NCBI GenBank assembly: GCA_947168315.1
Contig: CAMVLL010000001.1
Coordinates: 1 to 64,000, forward strand
Source: an uncultured Bacteroidota bacterium
GTDB lineage: Bacteria > Bacteroidota > Bacteroidia > Bacteroidales > Bacteroidaceae
Length of the DNA stretch: 64,000 nucleotides
Direction: 5' to 3'
Position numbers and translations under genes: made by a program. Of this stretch, positions 51,428 through 60,880 are shown piece by piece. The notes under the pieces are model-generated. The model was not told the DNA's origin and did not search any database. It worked only from the letters and a program-made list of their open reading frames with translations. Each line of letters starts with the position of its first letter. Within the stretch, counting starts at the first letter, position 1.

Positions 51428-52885
51428 TCATTTCTTAGGAGTGTTCTCGAGAGTAGCGACCAAGAAATCATAAAAACGTTGTACACTCGGGATATGACAA
51501 CGTTCATTCGGTGTATGAGGTGACTCCAATGTCGGACCGAAAGAAATCATATCCAAGCCCGGAACAGTCGCACCAATAACGCCACATTCCAAACCGGCAT
51601 GAACGACTTTCACTAAAGCCTCCTTACCAAACTGTGCTTTGTATGCCTCCTTCATCGCTTTTAAGATAGGACTGTTCACATCAGGAGCCCACCCACTGTA
51701 AGCGCCTGAGAAGCCAACCTTCATTCCTGCCATGCGGAACGCAGCTGCAATACTCTTAGCCATATATCTCTTCATACTATCGCGTGAGCTACGAGTCAGG
51801 ATATTCACCTCTACCTTTCCTTCCTTCACTTTAACGATAGCAAGATTTGAAGAAGTCTCAACAGTATCGCGTACCGACGGGATATAACGCATAACACCAT
51901 TCTGACATGCTAATAAAGCATCGATAATGTTATCTGAAATTTCTTGAGGAACCTCCATTGCTGGCAAGTCTACATCTTTTACCAATATATGAATCTTACT
52001 GTCAACTTCGTTGAACTCGTCATTGAACACTTTCTCACAAGCAACAGCTCTTTCCTTCGCGTCGGTTAAACAATCGGCATCAACAGTCAAGATAACATCC
52101 ACCTCACGAGGAATGGAGTTGCGCATGTTACCACCTTCCCAGCTAACCAAGCAAGCGCCGTCATGCTCAGCCAACTCTGTAACAAGACGAGCCATCAACT
52201 TGTTCGAATTTGCACGTCCTTCACTGATCTCCAAGCCAGAATGACCGCCACGAGGACCTTTCACAACAACTTTAATTGCTGCTTTCCCTTCCGTAACAGG
52301 CACTTCTTTGTATTCCATCGTACAAGTAACGTCCACTCCACCTGCACAACCGATATACAACTGACCTTCTGTCTCAGAATCAAGGTTCAATAAGATATCA
52401 CCGTCGATTGTTCCTGGCTTCAATCCAAAGGCACCGAACATACCTGTCTCTTCATCAGCTGTAATCAACGCCTGCAGAGGACCATGCTTTAAGTTCTTGT
52501 CCTCCATCACAGCCATAATAGCAGCGACACCCATACCATCATCCGAGCCCAAAGTAGTACCGTCTGCATATACCCAGTCATCAACGATGCGAGTAGTAAT
52601 AGGATCGGTAACAAAGTTGTGTTCCTTATCCTTATTTTTTTGAGGAACCATATCCATATGAGCCTGAAGGATTACAGTTTTCCGATCCTCCATTCCCGGA
52701 TAAGCAGGTTTCTTATAAATAATATTTCCAATTTCATCTTTAAATGTCTCAACACCGATTTCCTTACCAAAGTTCAACAAAAATTTCTGAATATTTTCCA
52801 GATGTCCAGAAGGACGAGGAACCTGTGTTAATTCATGAAAATGCTTCCATACAGATTGTGGAGCAAGATTAAGAATTGTACTCAT
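51428..52885 (-). CDS. pepD: Aminoacyl-histidine dipeptidase (Xaa-His dipeptidase, M20C)
   Basis: The 485-residue M20 metallopeptidase has VILQAHMDMVPQKN (zinc His and catalytic Asp), YADGTTLGSDDGMGVAAIMAV (bridging Asp), ITADEETGMFGAFGL (catalytic Glu-Glu), NLDSETEGQLYIGCAGG and HAGLECGVIG, with the SPHTPNERCHI C-terminal His. It hydrolyses dipeptides such as carnosine and other Xaa-His in the cytoplasm. Its start overlaps the stop of the upstream flippase-like gene (ATGA). Confidence 0.94.
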   Translation of the reverse strand: MSTILNLAPQSVWKHFHELTQVPRPSGHLENIQKFLLNFGKEIGVETFKDEIGNIIYKKPAYPGMEDRKTVILQAHMDMVPQKNKDKEHNFVTDPITTRIVDDWVYADGTTLGSDDGMGVAAIMAVMEDKNLKHGPLQALITADEETGMFGAFGLKPGTIDGDILLNLDSETEGQLYIGCAGGVDVTCTMEYKEVPVTEGKAAIKVVVKGPRGGHSGLEISEGRANSNKLMARLVTELAEHDGACLVSWEGGNMRNSIPREVDVILTVDADCLTDAKERAVACEKVFNDEFNEVDSKIHILVKDVDLPAMEVPQEISDNIIDALLACQNGVMRYIPSVRDTVETSSNLAIVKVKEGKVEVNILTRSSRDSMKRYMAKSIAAAFRMAGMKVGFSGAYSGWAPDVNSPILKAMKEAYKAQFGKEALVKVVHAGLECGVIGATVPGLDMISFGPTLESPHTPNERCHIPSVQRFYDFLVATLENTPKK

Positions 52886-53889
52886 AACGTATTATTTTTA
52901 AGATTAGATTTAACAAACGATAATGCCACCATGGCATATATACCCAACAAAATTAGTAAAAAGGTTTGTATTCCATGCACAATTAATGCAAAAATTCCCG
53001 CATCTTCCCGACTTACTCCCAAGAGCACCATCATTGTAATAATGGCAAAGTGCCACGGGCCTGCACCATTGGGTGTAGGAACTATCACAGCGATAGAGCC
53101 GACAACAAACAAGAGCAGAGCAGCCATCACTCCAATATTCCCGGTAAATGGGAAACAGAAGACAGCCACATAAAACTCCAGGAAATAACACAGCCAAATA
53201 CCTATAGTATAAGCAATAAACAATGACAAGTGCTGTACTTTCTTCAGCGAAAGGATACCTTCCCAAATATTTTTCAAGACACTCTTAACCTTTCCAAAGA
53301 TACTTAGTCGACGAACCAAAAAGTATAACAGGATGACAATGGCGACAATACAGATCAGGATGATATAGAAATCAACTGAAAGCAATAACGATTTAAGATC
53401 GGGAACCCTCGTTCCTGTCTGTGCAAAGAAATTTAGGAGGACATCCCTTTGAGCCAGCAAGGTAAATCCCGTAATAATTAATACACACAACGTGTCGACG
53501 AGCCTCTCTGAAACGACCGTGCCCAAGGCTTTACTGAACGAAGTACCGTCGTACTTTCGTAAGACACCGCAACGAGAGACCTCTCCTATTCGCGGTACGA
53601 CCAAATTCGCTGCATAAGAAAAGAAAATCGCATAGATACAATGACTTGTCTTAGGATACTCACCGATAGGAGCAAGCGTCAACTTCCAACGTACGCCACG
53701 GATAACATGTCCCAGCACCCCAAAGAGCAAGGAAAGCATCATCCATTTCCAATCCATGACATCTGTCATCACATATCCCACTCTGGAGAATTCAAAATCC
53801 TTATAAACCCACCAAAGAATCATGCCTCCCAACAATAGTGGAAGAACAATTTGCACGACACGTTTGAATATTTGCTTGAAAAAAGCCAC
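52882..53889 (-). CDS. Flippase-like / lysylphosphatidylglycerol synthase TM-region protein (UPF0104)
   Basis: The 335-residue polytopic protein has 7-8 helices with the family segments GHVIRGVRWKLTLAPIG, FFSYAANLVVPRIGEVSRCGVLRKYDGTSFSKALGTV and TPNGAGPWHFAIITMMVL. Members of this group are membrane proteins related to the flippase domain of MprF; some act in lipid or glycolipid translocation. No synthase domain is attached. It is in an operon with pepD, which gives no clear functional hint. Confidence 0.88.
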   Translation of the reverse strand: MAFFKQIFKRVVQIVLPLLLGGMILWWVYKDFEFSRVGYVMTDVMDWKWMMLSLLFGVLGHVIRGVRWKLTLAPIGEYPKTSHCIYAIFFSYAANLVVPRIGEVSRCGVLRKYDGTSFSKALGTVVSERLVDTLCVLIITGFTLLAQRDVLLNFFAQTGTRVPDLKSLLLSVDFYIILICIVAIVILLYFLVRRLSIFGKVKSVLKNIWEGILSLKKVQHLSLFIAYTIGIWLCYFLEFYVAVFCFPFTGNIGVMAALLLFVVGSIAVIVPTPNGAGPWHFAIITMMVLLGVSREDAGIFALIVHGIQTFLLILLGIYAMVALSFVKSNLKNNTL

Positions 53890-53907
53890 TAAATCAATCT
53901 ATTTTCT

Positions 53908-53925
53908 TTATCTTTGCAAAGATAA
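53908..53925. promoter_or_regulatory. 18-bp perfect palindrome forming divergent -7 elements
   Basis: TTATCTTTGCAAAGATAA contains TATCTTTG on both strands, one facing rsmA (ATG 53972) and one facing the flippase-pepD operon (ATG at 53889). Both match TAnnTTTG. Polymerase bound for one direction should exclude the other. Confidence 0.6.
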
Positions 53926-53971
53926 TATCTTAAGGAGATATCTGGATTGTTTAATTGCAAAAATTAACGAA

Positions 53972-54769
53972 ATGCCATTAGTAAGACCTAAAAAATCGCT
54001 GGGACAGCACTTTTTGAAAGACCTTCAAATAGCTCAACGTATAGCAGATACCGTTGATGTATGTCCACAACTCCCGATTTTGGAAGTAGGTCCGGGCATG
54101 GGAGTGCTGACGCAATTCCTTATTCCAAAGAAACGGGATCTTAAGGTGGTGGAATTGGATACAGAGTCGGTTGCTTACCTTCAAGAACATTTTCCAGAGA
54201 TTGAAGATAAGATTATCGCAAACGATTTTCTCAAGATGGATTTGAGTAAGGTCTTCGAAGGACAACCTTTTTTACTCACTGGAAATTACCCGTATAACAT
54301 TTCCAGTCAGATTTTTTTCAAAATGCTGGAATATAAAGACCTGATTCCTTGTTGCACCGGTATGATTCAAAAAGAAGTAGCTGAACGTATTGCGGCTACA
54401 CCTGGGCATAAAACGAATGGCATCTTGAGTATCTTGATACAAGCATGGTATCGGGTAGAATATCTGTTCACCGTCGATGAGCATGTATTCAACCCGCCAC
54501 CAAAAGTAAAGAGTGCGGTCATTCGTATGACACGAAATGAGACCACCGATTTAGGATGTGATGAGAAACTGTTCAAACAAATCGTCAAGACGACCTTCAA
54601 TCAACGTCGCAAACAGATGAGGAACAGTATACAAACAATATTGCCAAAAGATAATCCTTTTAGCAATGACCCTATTTTGAACCTTCGTCCCGAACAACTC
54701 TCTGTGCATGAGTTCATCGACCTAACCAATCGGGTTGATGCAGCACTTAAGGATTGTCCGGTAAAATAG
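53972..54769 (+). CDS. rsmA: 16S rRNA (adenine1518-N6/adenine1519-N6)-dimethyltransferase
   Basis: From ATG 53972 the protein has 265 residues: PKKSLGQHFLKDLQIAQRIA, the SAM loop LEVGPGMGVLTQFL, the catalytic TGNYPYNISSQIFF (NLPY type), VQKEV-like MIQKEVAERIAATPG and FNPPPKVKSAVIRM. It dimethylates two adenines in helix 45 of 16S rRNA during 30S assembly. An in-frame start at 53822 would run through the divergent promoter and the flippase gene, so I reject it. Confidence 0.95.
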   Translation: MPLVRPKKSLGQHFLKDLQIAQRIADTVDVCPQLPILEVGPGMGVLTQFLIPKKRDLKVVELDTESVAYLQEHFPEIEDKIIANDFLKMDLSKVFEGQPFLLTGNYPYNISSQIFFKMLEYKDLIPCCTGMIQKEVAERIAATPGHKTNGILSILIQAWYRVEYLFTVDEHVFNPPPKVKSAVIRMTRNETTDLGCDEKLFKQIVKTTFNQRRKQMRNSIQTILPKDNPFSNDPILNLRPEQLSVHEFIDLTNRVDAALKDCPVK

Positions 54770-54800
54770 TAAGAGTAAGAACCATCAAAACTGTCGTACC

Positions 54801-56141
54801 ATGAAGGAGGAAGAAATCGAAAGAATACAACAACTGATCGAGAACAAGGAAGCCGACCAACTAAAAGAGATCTTGGATCATCTGCACCCTGCCGACATTG
54901 CTGAGCTATGTAATGAGTTGGATGCGGAGGAGGCCCGTTATATCTATCTGTTACTCGATAATGAGAAAGCAGCCGATGTACTCGTCGAGATGGACGAGGA
55001 TGCACGAAACGAGTTTTTGGACATCATTCCTTCGGATGTCATCGCGAAACGGTTCGTCGACAACATGGATTCGGATGATGCTGTTGAGATTATCCGTAAC
55101 ATGGATGATGAGAAACAGCAGGAGGTGTTGAAACAAATTGATGACGTCGACCAGGCTGGCGACATCGTCGACTTGTTGAAGTACGATGAGGACACCGCCG
55201 GTGGTTTGATGGGTACAGAGATGGTCGTGGTGAACGAGAACTGGAGTATGCCCGAATGTTTGCGCGAAATGCGTCAACAGGCAGAAGAGATGGACGAGAT
55301 CTACTATGTATATGTAGTGGATGACGACGAACGGTTGCAAGGTGTATTCCCGTTGAAAAAAGTGATCACCAGCCCATCAGTCTCGAAGGTAAAACATGTG
55401 ATGAAAAAGGAGCCTATCTCCGTCAAAGAAGATACACCAATCGACGAAGTTGTTCAACTAATTGAGAAATATAACCTCGTGGCCATACCTGTTGTCGACA
55501 GTATTGGGCGACTGGTTGGACGGATTACCGTCGATGACGTCATGGATGAGGTTCGTGAACGAGGAAATCGTGATTACCAGTTGGCATCCGGTTTGTCTCA
55601 AGACGTAGAAACTGATGATAATGTATTCCAACAAACCAAAGCACGCTTACCATGGTTGATGATTGGTATGCTCGGTGGTATTGCGAACTCCATGATTTTG
55701 GGAAATTTCGACAGTACTTTCGCTGCGCACCCAGAGATGGCACTCTATATCCCGTTGATTGGTGGAACAGGAGGAAATGTCGGAACACAGTCATCCGCAA
55801 TTGTCGTTCAAGGTCTCGCCAACAATTCGTTAGACTCGAACGAAACATGGAAACAACTCCTCAAGGAATCGGTGGTGGCACTTATCAACGCCAGCATCAT
55901 CTCCATGATTGTATATATCTATAACATTGTCCGTTTTGGTCCGAACGAGACCGTATCTTATTCAGTGTCACTCAGTTTGTTTGCCGTAGTCATGTTCGCC
56001 AGCTTATTTGGAACCCTGGTGCCGATGACGCTGGAGAAAATGAAAATTGATCCGGCTTTGGCCACCGGACCGTTCATTCAAATTACCAACGACATCATCG
56101 GAATGCTGCTCTACGGTGGAATTACCTTACTTTTGTCATAA
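54801..56141 (+). CDS. mgtE: Magnesium transporter MgtE
   Basis: The 446-residue protein has an acidic MgtE N domain (about 1-125, LDHLHPADIAELCNELDAEE), two CBS domains (about 130-255, with TSPSVSKVKHVMKKEPI and LVAIPVVDSIGRLVGRITVDDVMDEV) and five C-terminal helices with the selectivity region PLIGGTGGNVGTQSSAIVVQGLA. It is a gated Mg2+ channel in the inner membrane. It lies 31 bp after rsmA and is probably co-transcribed. Confidence 0.95.
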   Translation: MKEEEIERIQQLIENKEADQLKEILDHLHPADIAELCNELDAEEARYIYLLLDNEKAADVLVEMDEDARNEFLDIIPSDVIAKRFVDNMDSDDAVEIIRNMDDEKQQEVLKQIDDVDQAGDIVDLLKYDEDTAGGLMGTEMVVVNENWSMPECLREMRQQAEEMDEIYYVYVVDDDERLQGVFPLKKVITSPSVSKVKHVMKKEPISVKEDTPIDEVVQLIEKYNLVAIPVVDSIGRLVGRITVDDVMDEVRERGNRDYQLASGLSQDVETDDNVFQQTKARLPWLMIGMLGGIANSMILGNFDSTFAAHPEMALYIPLIGGTGGNVGTQSSAIVVQGLANNSLDSNETWKQLLKESVVALINASIISMIVYIYNIVRFGPNETVSYSVSLSLFAVVMFASLFGTLVPMTLEKMKIDPALATGPFIQITNDIIGMLLYGGITLLLS

Positions 56142-56268
56142 GAAAGGACATCGTCGATAAATCAAGAATTTCAAAAAAAAATCACTTTTTTTTATGAAGT
56201 TATGATTTAATTCTCTTAATTTGTATTTTAATCTCTCTCAGATAGTAGATTAACAAATTAAAAGAAAA

Positions 56269-58203
56269 ATGATGGAAGCAAACGAGACCAATCGCCCTCT
56301 AACTGAAGTTCCAGTTGATAATACTCCTGAAACTACAGTTGTACAGACTTCGCCTGAAAACCAGCCCGAAGTAACTAAAGAAGATATTCCTGTTGCAGAA
56401 GAACCTGTTGCAGATGTTGAAACTCCAGCTGAAGCCGTAATGGAACCAGCTCAGGAATCCGATATTGATGCACCTATCGTAGAGGAGGAAAAAGAGGAGA
56501 CAACAGCGAAACCTGAACCTAAGACAAAGGACGAGATTATTGAGCGTCTGAAAGAAATCGACGCTAATGGCGGCAATGCTGAAAAGGCTGAGCTTGACAC
56601 GTTAAAAGTCATTTTCTACAAATTGCACAAAGCAGGCATCGAAGCTGCCAAGAAAGCATTTGAAGAAAAAGGAGATGAAGGAGAATTTGTTGTTCCTGTA
56701 GATGAATATGAGGAACAATTCAAATCCATCATGGCATCTATCAAAGAGAAGAGAAACACCCTTGCTGCTGCAGATGAAAAAGAGCAGGCTGAAAACCTCG
56801 CACGCAAAATCGCCATCATCGAACGCATCAAAGCCCTCACCGAAAGTCAAGATGATGCGAACAAATCGTATAACGAGTTCAAAAAGCTCCAGCAAGAATG
56901 GAAAGAAATCAAACACATCCCTGCTAATAAGGTTAGTGAACTCTGGAGAAACTATCAACTCTATACAGAGAAGTTCTACGACCTGATTAAGTTGAACAAC
57001 GAGTTCCGTGAATACGACTTCAAGAAGAACTTGGAGATCAAGACTCGTCTTTGCGAAGCCGCTGAGAAACTCGCCAACGAACCAGATGTTATCTCTGCCT
57101 TCCATCAATTACAGAAATTACATCAAGAATTCCGGGAGACAGGACCGATTGTAAAGGACTTACGTGAACAAATCTGGACACGGTTCAAAGCTGCTTCTAC
57201 AGCAGTAAACCGTCGTCATCAACAATATTTCGACCAGCTAAAAGAACAAGAGCAAACAAATCTGGATGCCAAGACCGTTATCTGCGAGATTGTGGAAGGC
57301 ATGGAGTTCGACAAATTTACCAGTTTCCGTGATTGGAATAACAAGACTCAGGAAGTGTTGGCACTTCAAGCTAAGTGGAAAACGATTGGTTATGCTCCAC
57401 GAAAGATGAATGTGAAAATCTTCGAACGTTTCCGCACCGCATGTGACGAATTCTTCAAGAAGAAAGCTGAATACTTCAAGAAGATGAAAGACGACATGAA
57501 CGGTAACTTGGAGAAAAAACGCGAATTGGCTGAAAAAGCAGAAGCTCTGAAGGATAGTACCGACTGGAAAAAGACAGCGGAGCAACTGGCTGAATTGCAG
57601 AAACAGTGGAAAGAGATCGGACCGGTTTCAAAGAAACACTCCGACGCCTTGTGGAAACGATTCATCGAAGCATGCGACTATTTCTTCGATCAACGTAACA
57701 AGGCTACATCTTCTCAGCATAACTCTGAAATTGAGAACTTGAAAGCAAAAAAGGAAATCATCCAACAGCTCAACGAATTGGAGGCAGATGACGACCACTC
57801 ATACGAAGCTGAAGAGAAATTCCAAGAATTGATGAAGAGATGGAACGAGATTGGCCATGTTCCATTCCGCGAAAAGGATAAGATCTATAAGCAATATCAC
57901 AATATTGTTGATAATCTTTATCCTAAGTATGGCAACGCTGGCAGACGCTACTCCAATGATTCACGCTCAGGCAACAAAGCTTCAGGAGGAAAAGAAAAGG
58001 ATAAGTTGACTAAGTTGTATGAAAACATGCGTAATGAGATCCAAACCTACGAGAACAATCTTGGATTCCTCAGTGCATCATCGAAGAAAGGCAACGGCTT
58101 GGTTGACGAGATGAAGAAGAAAGTTGAAAAACTGAAAGCTGAGGCTGAAGCTGTTCTGCAAAAGATTCAACATCTTGATGAAGTCAATTCTGAAAACGAA
58201 TAA
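56269..58203 (+). CDS. DUF349 repeat coiled-coil protein
   Basis: The 644-residue acidic and lysine-rich protein has a disordered N-terminal 90 residues (Pro/Glu/Val/Thr rich), then a series of about five DUF349 helical repeats recognised by tryptophan motifs such as QQEWKEIKHIP, WKTIGYAPRKMNVKIFERF, KQWKEIGPVSKKHSDALWKR and KRWNEIGHVPFREKDKIYKQ. A terminal coiled coil follows. DUF349 proteins are abundant in Bacteroidetes and have no agreed function. It is a single-gene unit with a strong terminator. Confidence 0.9.
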   Translation: MMEANETNRPLTEVPVDNTPETTVVQTSPENQPEVTKEDIPVAEEPVADVETPAEAVMEPAQESDIDAPIVEEEKEETTAKPEPKTKDEIIERLKEIDANGGNAEKAELDTLKVIFYKLHKAGIEAAKKAFEEKGDEGEFVVPVDEYEEQFKSIMASIKEKRNTLAAADEKEQAENLARKIAIIERIKALTESQDDANKSYNEFKKLQQEWKEIKHIPANKVSELWRNYQLYTEKFYDLIKLNNEFREYDFKKNLEIKTRLCEAAEKLANEPDVISAFHQLQKLHQEFRETGPIVKDLREQIWTRFKAASTAVNRRHQQYFDQLKEQEQTNLDAKTVICEIVEGMEFDKFTSFRDWNNKTQEVLALQAKWKTIGYAPRKMNVKIFERFRTACDEFFKKKAEYFKKMKDDMNGNLEKKRELAEKAEALKDSTDWKKTAEQLAELQKQWKEIGPVSKKHSDALWKRFIEACDYFFDQRNKATSSQHNSEIENLKAKKEIIQQLNELEADDDHSYEAEEKFQELMKRWNEIGHVPFREKDKIYKQYHNIVDNLYPKYGNAGRRYSNDSRSGNKASGGKEKDKLTKLYENMRNEIQTYENNLGFLSASSKKGNGLVDEMKKKVEKLKAEAEAVLQKIQHLDEVNSENE

Positions 58204-58240
58204 AAAAGGAGGCGGATGATTATCCGCCTCTTATTTTTTT
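58203..58240 (+). terminator. Terminator after the DUF349 gene
   Basis: GAGGCGGAT-GATT-ATCCGCCTC followed by TTATTTTTTT. Confidence 0.92.
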
Positions 58241-58259
58241 CAAAAAAAAATCGTTTTTA

Positions 58260-58290
58260 TTTGGCAATTGGTATAAAAGCAGTATATTTG
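58260..58290 (+). promoter_or_regulatory. Promoter of tRNA-Gln
   Basis: TTTG at 58260-58263 and TATATTTG at 58283-58290 with 19-bp spacing, 38 bp before the mature tRNA 5' end; close to the ideal Bacteroidetes promoter. Confidence 0.8.
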
Positions 58291-58328
58291 CACCGTCTTT
58301 CGCAAAGGGTATTTGTGATGACATTGAT

Positions 58329-58399
58329 TGGAGTATGGTGTAATGGTAACACTACAGATTCTGGTCCTGTCATTCCAGGTTCGAATCCTGGTACTCCAA
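58329..58399 (+). tRNA. tRNA-Gln (CTG anticodon)
   Basis: 71-nt cloverleaf: acceptor TGGAGTA/TACTCCA, D arm GTGT/ACAC, anticodon loop TTCTGGT (anticodon CTG), T arm CCAGG-TTCGAAT-CCTGG, discriminator A; CCA not encoded. The anticodon stem has one A-C mismatch next to the loop. The U1-A72 start is usual for tRNA-Gln. Confidence 0.92.
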
Positions 58400-58402
58400 C
58401 TT

Positions 58403-58435
58403 AAATAGAGTTCGTTTTGAACTCTATTTTCTTTT
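58403..58435 (+). terminator. Terminator after tRNA-Gln
   Basis: AAATAGAGTTC-GTTTT-GAACTCTATTT followed by TCTTTTAT. Confidence 0.85.
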
Positions 58436-58488
58436 ATACCCTCTCTTTGCTAAAAAATAACAAAAAACAAATGATTTCAATCCTTATT

Positions 58489-58519
58489 TTTGTGCAATAA
58501 AGAAAAGGGAGTATCTTTG
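58489..58519 (+). promoter_or_regulatory. Promoter of rsfS-ftsH-cdsA
   Basis: TTTG at 58489-58492 and TATCTTTG at 58512-58519, spacing 19 bp. Transcription should start near 58527, favouring the rsfS ATG at 58548. Confidence 0.75.
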
Positions 58520-58547
58520 TATAAAAATGAAATATAACTCATTAAGA

Positions 58548-58907
58548 ATGAACGAAACCGATTTATTATTAAAATCCATCATTGAAGGAATCCAAGAAAA
58601 GAAAGGTAAAGACATCGTGGTAGCTGATCTCAAAGGTATTGACGGAGCTATTTGTCAATATTTTGTAATCTGTCAGGGGAACACTCCTACACAAGTTGAT
58701 GCCATCACTGAGTCTGTTTACGATATAGTTTATGAAAAGACAAAAGACCGTCCGACAACGATAAACGGATTACGTAATGCTCAATGGGTGGGCATGGACT
58801 ATGGAAGTATCCTGGTTCATATTTTCCTTCCTGAATTACGGAATTTCTATAACCTTGAACATCTTTGGGCAGATTCCAAACTGACCCAGATTCCCAATTT
58901 AGACTAA
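58548..58907 (+). CDS. rsfS: Ribosome silencing factor RsfS
   Basis: The 119-residue protein from ATG 58548 (MNETDLLLKSII) shows the RsfS/Iojap core IVVADLKGIDGAICQYFVICQG, the Thr-Gln-Val-Asp-Ala step, and WVGMDYGSILVHIFLPELRNFYNLEHLWAD (split for length). It binds L14 and blocks subunit joining when nutrients are low. The ATG at 58527 is in frame but would leave almost no leader given the promoter. It is 11 bp upstream of ftsH. Confidence 0.93.
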   Translation: MNETDLLLKSIIEGIQEKKGKDIVVADLKGIDGAICQYFVICQGNTPTQVDAITESVYDIVYEKTKDRPTTINGLRNAQWVGMDYGSILVHIFLPELRNFYNLEHLWADSKLTQIPNLD

Positions 58908-58918
58908 ACAAGATCAAC

Positions 58919-60880
58919 ATGTCAAACAATAATCCTAAAAAGAATATATCCAAGTTCAATATCAACTGGCTTTATCTGATTATCTTTATCAGCATTGGCA
59001 TTCTACTCTTTAATCCGTCAGGAAGTGGAGTGGACAAGGAAGTCACATACTCAGAGTTTAAGGAAATGGTCATGAACGGCTATGCGGATAAAATCGTTGC
59101 TTACAATGACTATAGCGTAGATATGTATGTGAAGCCAGAGTTCGTCCAGAAAATTTTCAAGGAAAACGCCAAGCGTGTGGGTAGAAGTCCTATCGTTCAC
59201 GTGGAGGTTGGTTCATTAGATGCGCTCGACACGTTCTTGACTGAAGCTCAAAAAGAAGGTCACTTCGACGGATCCGTCAAATACGAAAAGAAAAGCGATG
59301 TCTGGAGCATGATTCTTTGGAATACCATTCCTTTTCTCTTTCTGATTGCACTTTACATCTTCTTGGTTCGTAGGATGAGCGGAGGAGGTGGTGGCGTTGG
59401 AGGTGCAAACCCATTCAATGTCGGCAAAAGCCGTGCACAGATGTACGAGAACCAAGATGAAAAGAGCCGTATCACGTTCAAAGATGTAGCAGGACAGGAT
59501 GAAGCCAAGCAAGAAGTACAGGAAATCGTAGAGTTCCTGAAGAACCCACAGAAATATACTGAACTCGGTGGTAAGATTCCTAAAGGAGCGTTGTTGGTTG
59601 GCCCTCCGGGAACCGGTAAAACTCTGTTGGCCAAGGCGGTTGCTGGCGAAGCCAACGTACCATTTTTCTCTATGTCGGGTTCCGACTTCGTAGAGATGTT
59701 CGTAGGTGTTGGCGCATCCCGCGTACGCGACTTGTTCCGTCAGGCCAAAGAAAAAGCTCCTTGTATCATCTTTATTGATGAAATAGATGCAGTAGGTCGA
59801 GCTAGAGGACGTAATCCGAACATGGGCGGCAATGATGAACGCGAGAACACATTGAACCAATTGCTTACCGAGATGGATGGTTTCCAATCAAATTCAGGCG
59901 TTATCATCTTGGCAGCAACCAACCGCGTAGATATGTTGGACAAAGCATTGTTACGTGCCGGACGATTTGACCGTCAAATCCATGTAGACCTTCCTGACTT
60001 GAACGAACGGAAACAAATATTTGGTGTGCACATGCGACCGCTCAAGATGGATGAGACAGTAGATGTGGACCTGTTGGCAAGACAAACTCCTGGCTTCAGT
60101 GGAGCTGACATCGCAAATGTCTGCAATGAAGCAGCTTTGATTGCGGCCAGACATGGTAAGAATGCTATCAGCAAGCAAGATTTCAACAATGCCATTGACC
60201 GAATCGTGGGTGGTCTGGAGAAAAAGACCAAAGTAATGACGGCAGATGAAAAACGATCCATCGCAATCCATGAGGCCGGACATGCTACTTTGTCTTGGTT
60301 CTTGGAGCATGCGAACCCATTGGTAAAGGTCACCATCGTACCACGTGGCCGTGCTTTGGGCGCTGCATGGTATCTTCCTGAAGAAAGACAGATCACAACC
60401 AAAGAACAAATGTTGGATGAGATGTGTGCACTTCTGGGAGGGCGTGCCGCTGAAGAATTATTCACTGGTCATATCTCAACCGGAGCGATGAATGATTTGG
60501 AACGCGTTACCAAACAAGCATACGGAATGATTGCGTATGTCGGCATGAGTGACAAACTTCCGAACCTCTGCTACTATAACAGTGGAGAAGATTATTCTTT
60601 CCAAAAGCCATATAGTGACAAGACCGCCGAACTTATTGACTCTGAAGTAAAACAGATGGTCAACGAACAGTATGCCCGTGCTAAGGCAATCCTCTCCGAA
60701 CACAAGGAGGGTCACAACAAATTGGCAGAAGTACTGATTGAACGAGAAGTTATCATGGCTGATGATGTTGAACAGATCTTTGGGAAACGCCCATGGACCT
60801 CACGTTCGGAGGAATTGATGGCAGAGGAAGAACAGAAGAAAAACGCAGATCAACAAAAAGAGAAGGCCGATGAAGAATAA
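58919..60880 (+). CDS. ftsH: ATP-dependent zinc metalloprotease FtsH
   Basis: The 653-residue protein from ATG 58919 has membrane helices at about 15-32 and 133-151 around a periplasmic domain. The AAA+ module has Walker A GPPGTGKT (228-235), [15 protein letters not shown] and the second region of homology ([21 protein letters not shown]). The M41 protease domain has HEAGH near residue 434. It degrades unassembled membrane proteins and regulators. A glycine run follows the second helix ([12 protein letters not shown]). Start at 58865 is in frame but inside rsfS, so I chose 58919. Confidence 0.97.
   Translation: MSNNNPKKNISKFNINWLYLIIFISIGILLFNPSGSGVDKEVTYSEFKEMVMNGYADKIVAYNDYSVDMYVKPEFVQKIFKENAKRVGRSPIVHVEVGSLDALDTFLTEAQKEGHFDGSVKYEKKSDVWSMILWNTIPFLFLIALYIFLVRRMSGGGGGVGGANPFNVGKSRAQMYENQDEKSRITFKDVAGQDEAKQEVQEIVEFLKNPQKYTELGGKIPKGALLVGPPGTGKTLLAKAVAGEANVPFFSMSGSDFVEMFVGVGASRVRDLFRQAKEKAPCIIFIDEIDAVGRARGRNPNMGGNDERENTLNQLLTEMDGFQSNSGVIILAATNRVDMLDKALLRAGRFDRQIHVDLPDLNERKQIFGVHMRPLKMDETVDVDLLARQTPGFSGADIANVCNEAALIAARHGKNAISKQDFNNAIDRIVGGLEKKTKVMTADEKRSIAIHEAGHATLSWFLEHANPLVKVTIVPRGRALGAAWYLPEERQITTKEQMLDEMCALLGGRAAEELFTGHISTGAMNDLERVTKQAYGMIAYVGMSDKLPNLCYYNSGEDYSFQKPYSDKTAELIDSEVKQMVNEQYARAKAILSEHKEGHNKLAEVLIEREVIMADDVEQIFGKRPWTSRSEELMAEEEQKKNADQQKEKADEE

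Noticed and set aside
53822-53971. Extended N-terminus for rsmA
   Set aside because: It overlaps the flippase gene and the divergent promoter palindrome, and is not part of the RsmA family.
58216-58404. 62-codon frame covering tRNA-Gln
   Set aside because: It spans the tRNA and its promoter; the RNA gene explains the sequence.
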